28,845 bases of DNA from a bacterium (GTDB taxonomy: Bacteria > Ratteibacteria > UBA8468 > B48-G9 > JAFGKM01): the NCBI GenBank assembly GCA_023230585.1, contig JALNXB010000023.1, positions 1 to 28,845 of the forward strand, given 5' to 3'. This document shows positions 18,343-26,061 of this stretch, piece by piece. Numbering within the stretch: the stretch's first letter is position 1; every line of letters starts with the position of its first letter. Below the pieces are notes generated by a model. That model worked only from the letters and a program-made list of their open reading frames with translations. It ran no database searches and was not told the DNA's origin. The translations under genes and the position numbers were made by a program.

Positions 18343-18742
18343 GATTCTCAGTCATACAGCAGACATAAAAGCAACCGTTTATGGTGAGAATATTGAAACT
18401 CTTTTTGAAAACAGTTCTGAAGCGCTCTCTTTTATAACAGGTTTTCAATATTCTGATACAAAAGAGGAGACCATAAGAATAAAAATTTCTGCTGATAATT
18501 TAGAAGACCTGTTGGTAAAATTTCTTAATGAACTTATATATTACGCAGAGGTTAAAAGAAAAGCCGGCAAGGTGTCTGTCAAGAAAATTTATACACTAAA
18601 GAAAGAAAATGTTCTTGTATGTAAAATAGAAGGTAGAAGTGTAAGTGGTCAGGAAAAAGAGATTAAAGCAGCAACTTATCATAATCTTAAAATAGAAAAA
18701 CAAACTGATATGTTTGCCGCATCAATTATCTTTGATGTTTAG
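18329..18742 (+). CDS. Archease family protein
   Basis: A 137-residue protein of the archease family, which activates the RNA ligase RtcB by promoting its guanylylation. The N-terminus MKKFEILSHTADIKATVYGE matches the hallmark HTADI motif, followed by ENIETLFENSSEAL, and the length is standard. A TTG at 18314 could extend it by five residues, but ATG 18329 places the family motif correctly. The gene overlaps the gyrA end by 14 bases and is followed 11 bases later by the zinc-finger gene, so it is part of the gyrase operon. No rtcB is seen in the window; bacterial archeases often sit beside it. Confidence 0.88.
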   Translation: MKKFEILSHTADIKATVYGENIETLFENSSEALSFITGFQYSDTKEETIRIKISADNLEDLLVKFLNELIYYAEVKRKAGKVSVKKIYTLKKENVLVCKIEGRSVSGQEKEIKAATYHNLKIEKQTDMFAASIIFDV

Positions 18743-18753
18743 GAGGACTAATT

Positions 18754-19107
18754 ATGCTAAAAAAAGAGAAAGAGTTTTATAAAAAACTTCTTGACAGAGA
18801 GAAAGAACGTATCTGTAAAAACTTAGGTCATTCAAGAGAAATGCTTACAAAAGGGGAGAAAGGTATTCCTACGCATTTAGCCGACTACGGAACTGATGAG
18901 TTTGGAAAAGGGCTTGAAATAAACCTTTCTGATGCTGAACAGAAAACCCTAAACAGTATTAGAGAATCATTACAAAAACTTGAAAACAACACCTTTGGTA
19001 TATGCGATGAATGCGGAAAAAAGATTGCTAAAACAAGGCTCAAAGCTCTACCTTACGCTAAACTCTGTATCGCCTGCCAGCGAGAGAAAGAAAAAAGTGG
19101 AGAATAA
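18754..19107 (+). CDS. DksA/TraR-type C4 zinc-finger protein
   Basis: A 117-residue protein of the TraR/DksA zinc-finger family, members of which bind the RNA polymerase secondary channel or act as uncharacterised regulators. The N-terminal half is a predicted helical coiled coil (KEKEFYKKLLDREKERI, then LQKLENN), and the C-terminus has the zinc ribbon CDECGKKIAKTRLKALPYAK ending in CIAC, that is Cys84, Cys87, Cys105 and Cys108. DksA proper has about 150 residues and a DxxDxA tip; this is shorter and lacks that motif, so it is not called dksA. AGGAGG at 18741-18746 overlaps the archease TAG, suggesting translational coupling. The end overlaps lspA. Confidence 0.85.
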   Translation: MLKKEKEFYKKLLDREKERICKNLGHSREMLTKGEKGIPTHLADYGTDEFGKGLEINLSDAEQKTLNSIRESLQKLENNTFGICDECGKKIAKTRLKALPYAKLCIACQREKEKSGE

Positions 19108-19579
19108 GAGCCTTAATTTTTTTTATGTGACATCTGCTGTTGCTTTTGCTTTAGACCAAATTTCAAAGTTTATTATAATAAATTTACTTGAGCACGGTGC
19201 TATTTCATTTGATATATTTAGATATTTTTCACTTACACTTGTGAGAAATACAGGTATATGTTTTGGTATGTTGAGCAGATGCAATCTGAAATATTTTATT
19301 GTTGGCACTTCTTTAGTGATAGCAACTCTTATTTTAATATACCTTCTTAAACAGAAAGAAAAAACCATTAAACTTCAGATTGCTTTTGGGATGATTGAAG
19401 GCGGAATTTTAGGTAATATGACCGATAGAATAAGAGTAAATTCAGTTATAGATTTTATTAACCTACATATTTGGCCAGTATTCAATTTAGCTGACACATT
19501 TATTGTTACGGGTGTATGCTTAATTTTACTGGAACAGATTAAGGAGAAAGATGTACCCCGAATTTCTCACAATAGGTAG
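19097..19579 (+). CDS. lspA: Lipoprotein signal peptidase (signal peptidase II)
   Basis: LspA is the inner-membrane aspartyl protease that removes signal peptides from prolipoproteins after Lgt acts. From GTG 19097 it has 160 residues, the family's usual size, with about four membrane helices. Motifs are FALDQISKF near the N-terminus, NTGICFGM, GGILGNMTDRIR, SVIDFINL and FNLADTFIV, the last two carrying the conserved catalytic aspartates. The frame runs open further upstream (to 18980), inside the zinc-finger gene, but that part has no LspA character. GTG 19097 gives the expected start, with an 11-base overlap. The last 29 bases overlap lgt. GGA/AG sequence upstream of the GTG is weak. Confidence 0.9.
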   Translation: MENKSLNFFYVTSAVAFALDQISKFIIINLLEHGAISFDIFRYFSLTLVRNTGICFGMLSRCNLKYFIVGTSLVIATLILIYLLKQKEKTIKLQIAFGMIEGGILGNMTDRIRVNSVIDFINLHIWPVFNLADTFIVTGVCLILLEQIKEKDVPRISHNR

Positions 19580-20375
19580 TTTTGTTATTTATTGGTATGG
19601 AGTAATGGTAGCAATTGGAGTTTTTATAAGCAGTTTAATATTCCAAAAACTTGCCCGTCAGAATAATTATACACAAGATACTATATCAAATATAATCTTT
19701 TTTTCGGTATTATGGGGAATAATAGGGGGACGAGTTCTACATATTCTTGTACATTTCCACTATTATTATAGAAACCTTCTCGAGATAGTTTCAATAAGAA
19801 ACGGCGGTTTGGCAGCAGAAGGGGCTATTATTTCTGCTATTATTTTTCTATTTCTATACTCTAAAATCAAAAACTTTAATCTACGCAAAACCCTTGACCT
19901 GATATCAGTTCCAGTCCCTCTTGCACAGGCTTTAGGAAGAGTCGGCTGTTTTTTAAACGGGTGTTGTTGGGGGAAACCGTCTGAACTACCGTGGGCAGTT
20001 AAATTCCCTCACCTGTTAACTAAGGTTCATCCTACACAATTATATTATACAGTATGTCACCTTTTTCTATTTGCTCTTCTTTTGTGCCTAAATAAGCGAA
20101 AACTTAAAGAGGGTACAGTTTTTAGTGCATATATAATGGGGTTTGCCTTCATTAGGTACACAATAGATAAATTTAGAGGAGATCTACTTGAAACCAGCCT
20201 TGGGTTATACCCTACTCAAATAATTGCTATTTTCCTTTTTACTGCAGGTCTATTCTGGTTTTTATCAATAACTAAAGATGACCCTGAACTAACAACATTG
20301 GAAGAAAACCTGTTAGACAAAGATTTCTTGCCAAACGATAAAGACGAAGAAAAAAGAGAAGATGACAATACCTAA
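19551..20375 (+). CDS. lgt: Prolipoprotein diacylglyceryl transferase
   Basis: Lgt transfers a diacylglyceryl group from phosphatidylglycerol to the lipobox cysteine of prolipoproteins in the inner membrane, the step before LspA. The 274-residue protein has several membrane helices. Diagnostic motifs are FVIYWYGVMVAIGVF, NGGLAAEGAI, the signature GRVGCFLNGCCWGKP near residues 129-143, and HPTQLYY. The start ATG has AAGGAG five bases upstream, lying inside lspA with a 29-base overlap. It is the last gene of the gyrB operon. The C-terminal tail (LDKDFLPNDKDEEKREDDN) is charged and cytosolic. The downstream M16 lipoprotein would be a substrate of this pair. Confidence 0.96.
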   Translation: MYPEFLTIGSFVIYWYGVMVAIGVFISSLIFQKLARQNNYTQDTISNIIFFSVLWGIIGGRVLHILVHFHYYYRNLLEIVSIRNGGLAAEGAIISAIIFLFLYSKIKNFNLRKTLDLISVPVPLAQALGRVGCFLNGCCWGKPSELPWAVKFPHLLTKVHPTQLYYTVCHLFLFALLLCLNKRKLKEGTVFSAYIMGFAFIRYTIDKFRGDLLETSLGLYPTQIIAIFLFTAGLFWFLSITKDDPELTTLEENLLDKDFLPNDKDEEKREDDNT

Positions 20376-20762
20376 TATATAAGTTATATTAAAAACCGCT
20401 CAGTTTGTTTGTCATCACAATATTTTGCTAATATCAGAAGCAAATTATGATGTACGTCCTCAGTAAACACCGTTCAGAGCAGGTAGTCTGCCTTACGGAT
20501 TTGCAGAAATAAGGAGTTTTTGCCTTCTGCCCTTGGGGGAGAAGGATCAAGGATGAGGGGTCTGCAGAGCAAGTTAATGGGATGAGGCTTATCCCGAGCA
20601 TTCCTGAGGGAGGAGAGTTGGGGATGGTTTGCTGATATTTACTAAAAATTGGGAATGAACCCCAACCTTGCTTGTATAGTGGAAACAAGTTTTCACCTGC
20701 ACAAAAGATTTATGCAGGTAAGTTTTAGAATAGCGAGACAGGGTTTACTGAATATTCACATT
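20376..20762. other. Intergenic region with repeat modules between lgt and the M16 peptidase
   Basis: 387 bases with no supported gene. Bases 20376-20510 are AT-rich and unremarkable. Bases 20517-20560 are a family A palindromic repeat, followed by a GTTAATGGGATGAGG module (20573-20594) and a module B copy (20586-20610). The M16 frame stays open back to 20649, but this extension is mostly repeat-derived and has no ribosome binding site. Confidence 0.6.
20517..20560 (+). repeat. Palindromic intergenic repeat family A, uninterrupted copy
   Basis: The core is a hairpin with arms CTTCT and AGAAG around CCC and GGG, followed by the tail GATCAAGGATGAGGGG. The copy at 23778-23820 is nearly identical, with the hairpin loop bases changed but the stem kept. 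Confidence 0.75.
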
Positions 20763-22295
20763 ATGGCTACAAATATAACTAAAGGACAACAAAGTTCAAC
20801 AAACATATACATTAGAAGGATAGTACTAATTTTTTTTATAATATTATCTTTTTCTTGCCGACTTTTTTCATCTACAATGGACCAATATAAGAACAGAATA
20901 ACCGAACATACACTTAAAAATGGGCTCCACTTTATTTTACTTGAAGACCATACTGCCCCAGTTGTTTCATTTCATATACACGTTAAGGTTGGAAGCGTTA
21001 ACGAAAAACTTGGCGACACAGGAATAAGTCATCTTATTGAACATCTTGCTTTTAACGGAACACCTACACTTGGGACAACAGATTGGAGAACAGAAAAATC
21101 TATTTTAGAAAAGATTGATAAAAAATATAAAGAGATTAAAAGTATTCAACTTTCACAACCACATAATAGTCCATTAATAAAACAACTTTATGAAGAATTT
21201 TCTGCTCTTAACAGTAAAGCGGCAACTTTTAACGTGTCTAATGAGTTTGGGAAAATTCTTGATATGCACGGTGCTGTTGGACCAAACGCTTATTGTAGTT
21301 ATGATATGACCGCTTTTTGGGTAGAACTACCTTCAAACAGAGTAGAACTTTGGGCTGCTTTAGAATCTAACAGGCTTTTTAATCCAGTATTCAGAGGGTT
21401 CTATGAAGAACTTGAAGTAGTCAAAGAGGAACGTAGGATGAGGGTAGATAACTCTCCATTTGGAAAACTTATGGAAGAGTTTTTAGGTTTAATATATAAA
21501 ATACATCCTTATAGAAACCCTATTGTAGGTTATTCTGAAGACCTAAACAATATGTCTCGAGAAAAAGTCAAAAACTTTTACAAAAAATATTATATACCCT
21601 CAAATATCATTATTTCTGTAGCAGGCGATATATATCCAGACACATTTTTACCTCTTGTAAAGAAATACTTTGAAAATATTCCTTCAGGTCAAACTCCTCC
21701 AGTTAAGACTTTCACAGAACCAGAGAGTGTTTCTGAAAAACAGTTTGTTATTAATATGGATTCTCAACCTATTTTTTTACTCGGATACCCTATACCAGAT
21801 ATTAAACATAAAGACGTACCCGCTCTTCAAGTGTGTGCTGAAATACTTGCAAGTGGCAGAACTTCAAAACTATATCAACGTCTTGTGAAAGAAGAAAAAT
21901 CTGCGGTATCAACTGGTTCTTGGTGTTGGACTCCTCAATATCCAGGTATATTTTACCTTTTTGCTATCTCTTCCCAAAATGGCAACAACAAACAACTTGA
22001 AACATCAATCATTGAAACTATAGAAGACCTTAAAAAAGGATGTTTGACAGAAGAAGAGATTTTAGGTGCCAAAGCAAGACTTAGAATAGAACTTTTAGCT
22101 TCTTTGAAATCTAAAAGAAAGTTAGCAAGAGAACTTGCATACTATAAAGCAATAACCGGAGATTGGCAGAATCTTTTTAAGTATGAAGAAAAGATTAGAG
22201 ACGTTTCTTTAGAGGATATAAAAAGGGTTGCTAAAGAATATTTTACGGAAGCTAGAAGAACTATTGGTAAAATAGAACCTTTAAAAAAGGATTAA
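20763..22295 (+). CDS. M16 family zinc metallopeptidase, catalytic partner
   Basis: A 510-residue peptidase of the insulinase/pitrilysin (M16) family. The inverted zinc motif HLIEH is at residues 90-94, followed by AFNGT. The distal zinc Glu is expected in EELEVVKEERRM (about 215-226); an inserted stretch of about 45 residues (KSILEKIDKKYKEIK region) lengthens the distance between them. A membrane-spanning signal segment (IVLIFFIILSFS) lies near the N-terminus, so it is likely exported or periplasmic. The start is uncertain: ATG 20763 gives a basic n-region, while the frame runs back through ATG 20712 to 20649 over repeat DNA; none has a clear ribosome binding site. It is two bases upstream of the partner lipoprotein. 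The pair resembles two-subunit M16B peptidases. Confidence 0.9.
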   Translation: MATNITKGQQSSTNIYIRRIVLIFFIILSFSCRLFSSTMDQYKNRITEHTLKNGLHFILLEDHTAPVVSFHIHVKVGSVNEKLGDTGISHLIEHLAFNGTPTLGTTDWRTEKSILEKIDKKYKEIKSIQLSQPHNSPLIKQLYEEFSALNSKAATFNVSNEFGKILDMHGAVGPNAYCSYDMTAFWVELPSNRVELWAALESNRLFNPVFRGFYEELEVVKEERRMRVDNSPFGKLMEEFLGLIYKIHPYRNPIVGYSEDLNNMSREKVKNFYKKYYIPSNIIISVAGDIYPDTFLPLVKKYFENIPSGQTPPVKTFTEPESVSEKQFVINMDSQPIFLLGYPIPDIKHKDVPALQVCAEILASGRTSKLYQRLVKEEKSAVSTGSWCWTPQYPGIFYLFAISSQNGNNKQLETSIIETIEDLKKGCLTEEEILGAKARLRIELLASLKSKRKLARELAYYKAITGDWQNLFKYEEKIRDVSLEDIKRVAKEYFTEARRTIGKIEPLKKD

Positions 22296-22297
22296 CG

Positions 22298-23704
22298 ATG
22301 GATAAAAAACTCTTTTTTTTTATTGCTATAACCTTACTTTTTAACGGGTGTGCACCAAAAATGTTATCAAAAAAAATAGAACAATTTAAATTTCCCCCTT
22401 TACCAGAAACAACATTACCATCCTACACAAAAGAGGTGTTACCTAATGGGTTGACTCTTATTCTTATGGAAGACCATAGTCTACCTTTAATAAATTTTTA
22501 TTCAACTATTAAAACTGGTACAAAATACGACCCAGAAGAAAAGATAGGGTTAGCATCAATAACTTTTGATACTATAAGAACCGGTGGAGCAGGTGATATC
22601 AGTGGAGATAATATAGATAAAACTCTTGAAAATTTTGGTGCTCGTTTGAGTTTTGGAGTAGGTAAAGATATAGGATGGGCACAAGGGTTGATAGATACAG
22701 ATAATTTTACACATATTTTTCCTATCTTTGTTGCTCTGTTGAAACAACCTTCTTTTGACAAAACAAAAATTGAGTTATCTAAAATACGACACAACACGGC
22801 TATCAGTAGAAGAGACGATGATATAGATGAGATTTCAAATAGAGAATTTAGAAAACTCTTGTATGGCACAAAAAGCCCTTATGCTAGAACTATTGAGTAT
22901 GAAACTATCAAAAACATTACTCAAGATGACATTTTTCAGTTTCATAAAACTTTTTTTCAACCTCAAAACATTATATTAGGTGTCTGGGGTGACTTTGATA
23001 AAGATGAAATGCTCCAATATATAAAAAAAGAGTTTAAAACTTGGTCACCAGAGAAAGTACCTATACCTTCTGCACCCGAGATAGATTTTGCAATAAACCC
23101 TTCAACCACAAACTTGATAATCAAAAAAGAAGCAACACAATCCATAATAAAGATGGGACATATCGGGTTAAGAAGAGATGACCCTGATTACTTTACAGCG
23201 CTTGTCATAAGCAGGATTCTTGGAGCTAGTTGGAATTCAAGGTTTTCAAAAAATATCAGGCAAGAGAAAGGGCTTGCATACAGCGCTTGGGCAGGGTTTG
23301 GAGGAGAGTTAGGTTACACAGGTACATTTTCAGCTGGAGTACAGACAAAATCCGAAAGAACCCTTGAAGCAATTGACCTTATGCAAAAAGAGATAAGTCT
23401 TGCGTCGGTAGGAATAACCGATGAAGAACTTACAGTTGCAAAAGAAGGTATCATAAATAGTGAAGTGTTCTGGTCTGATACTAAAGATAAAATAATAACA
23501 CGGATTATAAGATACGAATTTTATGGATACCCTTCAGACTACCCTCAAAAACTTATCCAAGGCGTAAAGAATGTTACTAGAGAAGATATTGCAAGGGTAG
23601 CAAACAAATATATTTTCCCTGATAAACTTACAATCCTTATTGTTGGAAACCCAGAAAAGTTTGAAAGCGACCTACCTGACAACATAAATATTTTAGAACC
23701 TTAA
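22298..23704 (+). CDS. M16 family lipoprotein, non-catalytic partner
   Basis: A 468-residue M16-fold protein with a lipoprotein signal: MDKKLFFFIAITLLFNGC, with the lipobox Cys at residue 18, so it should be anchored in the membrane after Lgt and LspA processing. The HxxEH zinc site is absent: where it should lie the sequence reads KIGLASITFDTIRTGGAG. The C-terminal half keeps the substrate-binding RQEKGLAYSAWAGFGG element. This is the pattern of the inactive subunit of heterodimeric M16B peptidases, in which the two halves form a closed chamber. The start is preceded by AAGGA, and the gene follows the catalytic gene by two bases, so they are co-translated. Confidence 0.9.
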   Translation: MDKKLFFFIAITLLFNGCAPKMLSKKIEQFKFPPLPETTLPSYTKEVLPNGLTLILMEDHSLPLINFYSTIKTGTKYDPEEKIGLASITFDTIRTGGAGDISGDNIDKTLENFGARLSFGVGKDIGWAQGLIDTDNFTHIFPIFVALLKQPSFDKTKIELSKIRHNTAISRRDDDIDEISNREFRKLLYGTKSPYARTIEYETIKNITQDDIFQFHKTFFQPQNIILGVWGDFDKDEMLQYIKKEFKTWSPEKVPIPSAPEIDFAINPSTTNLIIKKEATQSIIKMGHIGLRRDDPDYFTALVISRILGASWNSRFSKNIRQEKGLAYSAWAGFGGELGYTGTFSAGVQTKSERTLEAIDLMQKEISLASVGITDEELTVAKEGIINSEVFWSDTKDKIITRIIRYEFYGYPSDYPQKLIQGVKNVTREDIARVANKYIFPDKLTILIVGNPEKFESDLPDNINILEP

Positions 23705-23777
23705 AAGAGATAAAATCTCTCAAAGATACTGGGACAAGCTCCAAAAGGAGAGGAGCGTTGAGAGGAAATACCACACA

Positions 23778-23820
23778 TTTTGCCTTCTACCCCAAGGGGA
23801 GAAGGATCAAGGATGAGGGG
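23778..23820 (+). repeat. Palindromic intergenic repeat family A, uninterrupted copy
   Basis: Stem CTTCT-a-CCCC / GGGG-AGAAG with an AA loop at the centre, then GATCAAGGATGAGGGG. It is the cleanest hairpin of the family in this window and matches the copy at 20517-20560. Confidence 0.75.
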
Positions 23821-23847
23821 GGCTTTTCCCAGTCCATCTTTGCGAGT

Positions 23848-23925
23848 GGCTTGTCCCGACAGGTTTTCTGAGGGATTTCATAACGTGGCAATTCCCTCGG
23901 AGGCACTCGGGACAAACCTCCGAGG
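23848..23925 (+). repeat. Module B repeat pair with perfect CCTCGGAGG inverted repeat
   Basis: A GGCTTGTCCCGACAGG module (23848-23874) is followed by a stretch matching the minus-strand order at 3397-3444, then by an inverted module whose 9-base arms CCTCGGAGG and CCTCCGAGG (23895-23903, 23917-23925) enclose CACTCGGGACAAA. Confidence 0.65.
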
Positions 23926-23967
23926 TTTGCAACCAAGGTGGGGAACAAAGTGGGAAGGGGAGGAGAG

Positions 23968-23974
23968 AAAGGAG
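23968..23974 (+). promoter_or_regulatory. Ribosome binding site fixing the start of the GH-like gene
   Basis: AAAGGAG lies six bases before ATG 23981. No comparable site precedes the upstream in-frame starts, so the 650-residue reading frame should be trimmed to 583. Confidence 0.8.
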
Positions 23975-23980
23975 AGTTAT

Positions 23981-25732
23981 ATGAAACCGCTGAGCGGACC
24001 AAGGATAATACGTTCTCCGTGGTCGGATTTTTACGGGAGAGAGATAGAAGATTCTTTAAAGACACATCCAGAAAATTACCTTGAAGAAGTCGCAAGTGAA
24101 GGATTTAACTCAATATGGATACATTGTGTTCTTAGCAACATTGTTGGCTCAGATATTTTCCCAGAATTTGGTCAAAAAGAAAAAGAACAGATTCCTGCTC
24201 TCAACAAACTTGTTGAAAAAGCAGGTAGATACGGATTAAAAGTTTTTCTGTACCTATGTGAACCTCGCGGTTTCCCCGCTGATAGCGTTTTCTGGCAGAA
24301 AAATGACGACGTTAAAGGACGTCTTTCTGGAAACTGTTATGCCCTCTGCTCAAGCACTCAAAAAGTAAAAGATTATCTCTTTCAGAGCAGTTATAACCTC
24401 TTTAAAAAAGTCTCTGGTTTAGGTGGTACATTTATGATAACCGCAAGCGAATTTCACACCCACTGCTACTCCCATTATCCCAAGTGGCAGAAAAATTTGA
24501 CAGACAAAACAGAAACTCAGTTTGGCTGTGAAAGGTGCATTATACGTAACCCTTCCGAGGTTGTCGCAGAAATAGTAACTCTTGTCAATTCAGGCATAAA
24601 AACAGCAAGCCCACAGTCCGAAACTATCGTCTGGAATTGGAGTTGGTACATTATAGAGCCAGACCCACAAAAACAACTTGTAAGTTTACTTCCCAACGAC
24701 GTTATTCTTATGGCAGATTTTGAAAGAGGCGGCTCAATAAAAGTTCTTAATAAAAAAATTCCTGTTAACGAATATAGTTTTTCTTTTACAGGTCCATCAA
24801 AACGGTTTAAGGACATATATTCTCAAGCAAAAAGCAGAGCTTTGAAAATTATGGCAAAGATACAACTCGGCACAACCCATGAACTTGTTACCGTCCCTTA
24901 CATTCCTGTTCCGTACATACTTGCTGAAAAAATATCCAGGATGAGAAATATTAATGTAGACGGATATCTCGGTTGCTGGATATTTGGGGGAGATATTACT
25001 CCTATGAGCAAGGTAGCAGGAAAGATGTCTCTTAACCCAGAACTCTCTGCATCAAAAGTAGTTAAAGAGATCGCAATAAGCGAGTTTGGAGACCGAAAAA
25101 CTGCCAGTTACGTTACAAAGGCATGGAAACTCTTTTCAAAAGCGTGGAAAAATTACCCTTTCAGTATACCTTTTCTTTACAACTCTCCTGTCAATTATTC
25201 AACTGCATACCCTCTTTCTTTGGAAGCGGAAAAGACAGGTGTTATACCTTCATGGCGTCCTCTGCCAAGAGATAAAGACGGGCACATCAAGGTAGGCGAA
25301 AACCTTGAAACCTGGATTAACCCGTTTACTCCACATTTTGTTGTGAGAGTTTTTACAAAACTTCTTGCAGACTGGGATAAAGGTATTGAAATTCTCAAAG
25401 AAGGACAACTTGAGAATAACAAACAGAACAAGAGGTACAATAAAGAGCTTGATATGGCTGTTCATATAGGTCTATTGATTGAAAGCACTATTGATATAAT
25501 AGAGTTTTACCGGCTACTTAACCTTTATAAGAAAAACCAGAAAGACAGGCAAACAATAAACAAACTCAAAAAACTTTTTGAAAAACAGATATCTATTACC
25601 AAAAAGGATAAGGAAATTGTTGAGAGGAACAAAGATTTTGGATATCATCCTGAAGCCCACGAGTTTTTTGTTACACCAGAAACTCTCAGCTACAAGATAA
25701 ATCTTATGCAAAAAGAACTGGAAAAACTCTAA
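23981..25732 (+). CDS. Glycoside-hydrolase-like TIM-barrel protein, uncharacterised
   Basis: A 583-residue protein I cannot assign to a named family. It begins MKPLSGPRIIRSPWSDFYGR, with no signal peptide. Alternating strand and helix patterns (GFNSIWIHCVLSNIVG, KAGRYGLKVFLYLCEPRG) suggest a TIM barrel. MITASEFHTHCYSHYP, with Glu in a strand-end position, recalls the acid/base region of GH20-like or related hydrolases. A GCERC pair is followed by a WNWSWY stretch, and NVDGYLGCWIFGGD comes later. The last 130 residues are helical and charged (KKNQKDRQTINKLKKLFEKQ). The product could be a cytoplasmic glycosidase. It stands alone on its strand, behind the M16 pair, with a long repeat-containing leader. 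Confidence 0.55.
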   Translation: MKPLSGPRIIRSPWSDFYGREIEDSLKTHPENYLEEVASEGFNSIWIHCVLSNIVGSDIFPEFGQKEKEQIPALNKLVEKAGRYGLKVFLYLCEPRGFPADSVFWQKNDDVKGRLSGNCYALCSSTQKVKDYLFQSSYNLFKKVSGLGGTFMITASEFHTHCYSHYPKWQKNLTDKTETQFGCERCIIRNPSEVVAEIVTLVNSGIKTASPQSETIVWNWSWYIIEPDPQKQLVSLLPNDVILMADFERGGSIKVLNKKIPVNEYSFSFTGPSKRFKDIYSQAKSRALKIMAKIQLGTTHELVTVPYIPVPYILAEKISRMRNINVDGYLGCWIFGGDITPMSKVAGKMSLNPELSASKVVKEIAISEFGDRKTASYVTKAWKLFSKAWKNYPFSIPFLYNSPVNYSTAYPLSLEAEKTGVIPSWRPLPRDKDGHIKVGENLETWINPFTPHFVVRVFTKLLADWDKGIEILKEGQLENNKQNKRYNKELDMAVHIGLLIESTIDIIEFYRLLNLYKKNQKDRQTINKLKKLFEKQISITKKDKEIVERNKDFGYHPEAHEFFVTPETLSYKINLMQKELEKL

Positions 25733-25804
25733 TTTTTTAAGATAGGGTATTGGCTCAATTTGAAGAGAGCTCCACAGGCATAGGTTACAAAAGAAAATCT
25801 GCAG

Positions 25805-25878
25805 TGCGCTTGGTGAGATTCGAACTCACAGCCTTCGGCTCCGGAGGCCAACGCTCTATCCGGTTGAGCTACAAGCGC
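25805..25878 (-). tRNA. tRNA-Arg (anticodon CCG)
   Basis: On the minus strand a complete cloverleaf of 74 bases reads from GCGCTTG to its pairing partner CAAGCGC plus discriminator A. The D stem is GCTC/GAGC, the anticodon stem TTGGC/GCCGA with loop CTCCGGA, and the T arm GTGAG-TTCGAAT-CTCAC. The anticodon CCG occupies 25844-25842 and reads the arginine codon CGG. The 3' CCA is not encoded: the discriminator is followed by CTGCA. Confidence 0.97.
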
Positions 25879-25899
25879 AAAATAAATAATTCAATCTCT

Positions 25900-25928
25900 A
25901 TCATAGGAACCCTTTACTCTATTTACAA
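25900..25928 (-). promoter_or_regulatory. Promoter of the tRNA-Arg gene
   Basis: On the minus strand TTGTAA (25928-25923), a 17-base spacer and TATGAT (25905-25900). Transcription would start about 15 bases before the tRNA 5' end. Confidence 0.6.
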
Positions 25929-25984
25929 CCCTTTCATTTTATCCTTTTTTACATAATATGCCAAATTTGGCTATCCTTTAAGCG

Positions 25985-26006
25985 CTCGCAATGCCACAAA
26001 ACGGCA
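25985..26006 (+). repeat. 22-base direct repeat, copy 1
   Basis: CTCGCAATGCC plus CACAAAACGGCA, identical to 26151-26172. The core GCCACAAAACGG also occurs reversed at 6596-6607 in the hypC-proximal gap. Confidence 0.75.
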
Positions 26007-26061
26007 AGACAAGGATAAAGGATAAGAGAGAAGCGTATGTGCGTTATTTACTCTCTCCCGC

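Larger units (their letters stand above)
23705..23980. other. Repeat-rich leader of the glycoside-hydrolase-like gene
   Basis: Contains a small AGAGAT/ATCTCT hairpin (23706-23720) just after the M16 stop, a family A repeat (23778-23820), two module B copies, and a perfect inverted repeat CCTCGGAGG / CCTCCGAGG at 23895-23903 and 23917-23925. It ends in the AAAGGAG ribosome binding site. The coding frame of the next gene stays open through this DNA from 23780, but those 67 residues look like translated repeat, not protein. Confidence 0.65.

Noticed and set aside
18754..19107. Naming the zinc-finger protein dksA
   Set aside because: It is shorter than DksA and lacks the DxxDxA coiled-coil tip; only the family can be supported.
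23706..23720. Small AGAGAT/ATCTCT hairpin after the M16 lipoprotein gene considered as a terminator
   Set aside because: No T-run follows it and the stem is short and AT-rich.
25750..25956. Plus-strand frame over the tRNA
   Set aside because: It is antisense to a complete tRNA and its residues look like tRNA sequence translated (VRFELTAFGSG); this is a well-known annotation artefact.
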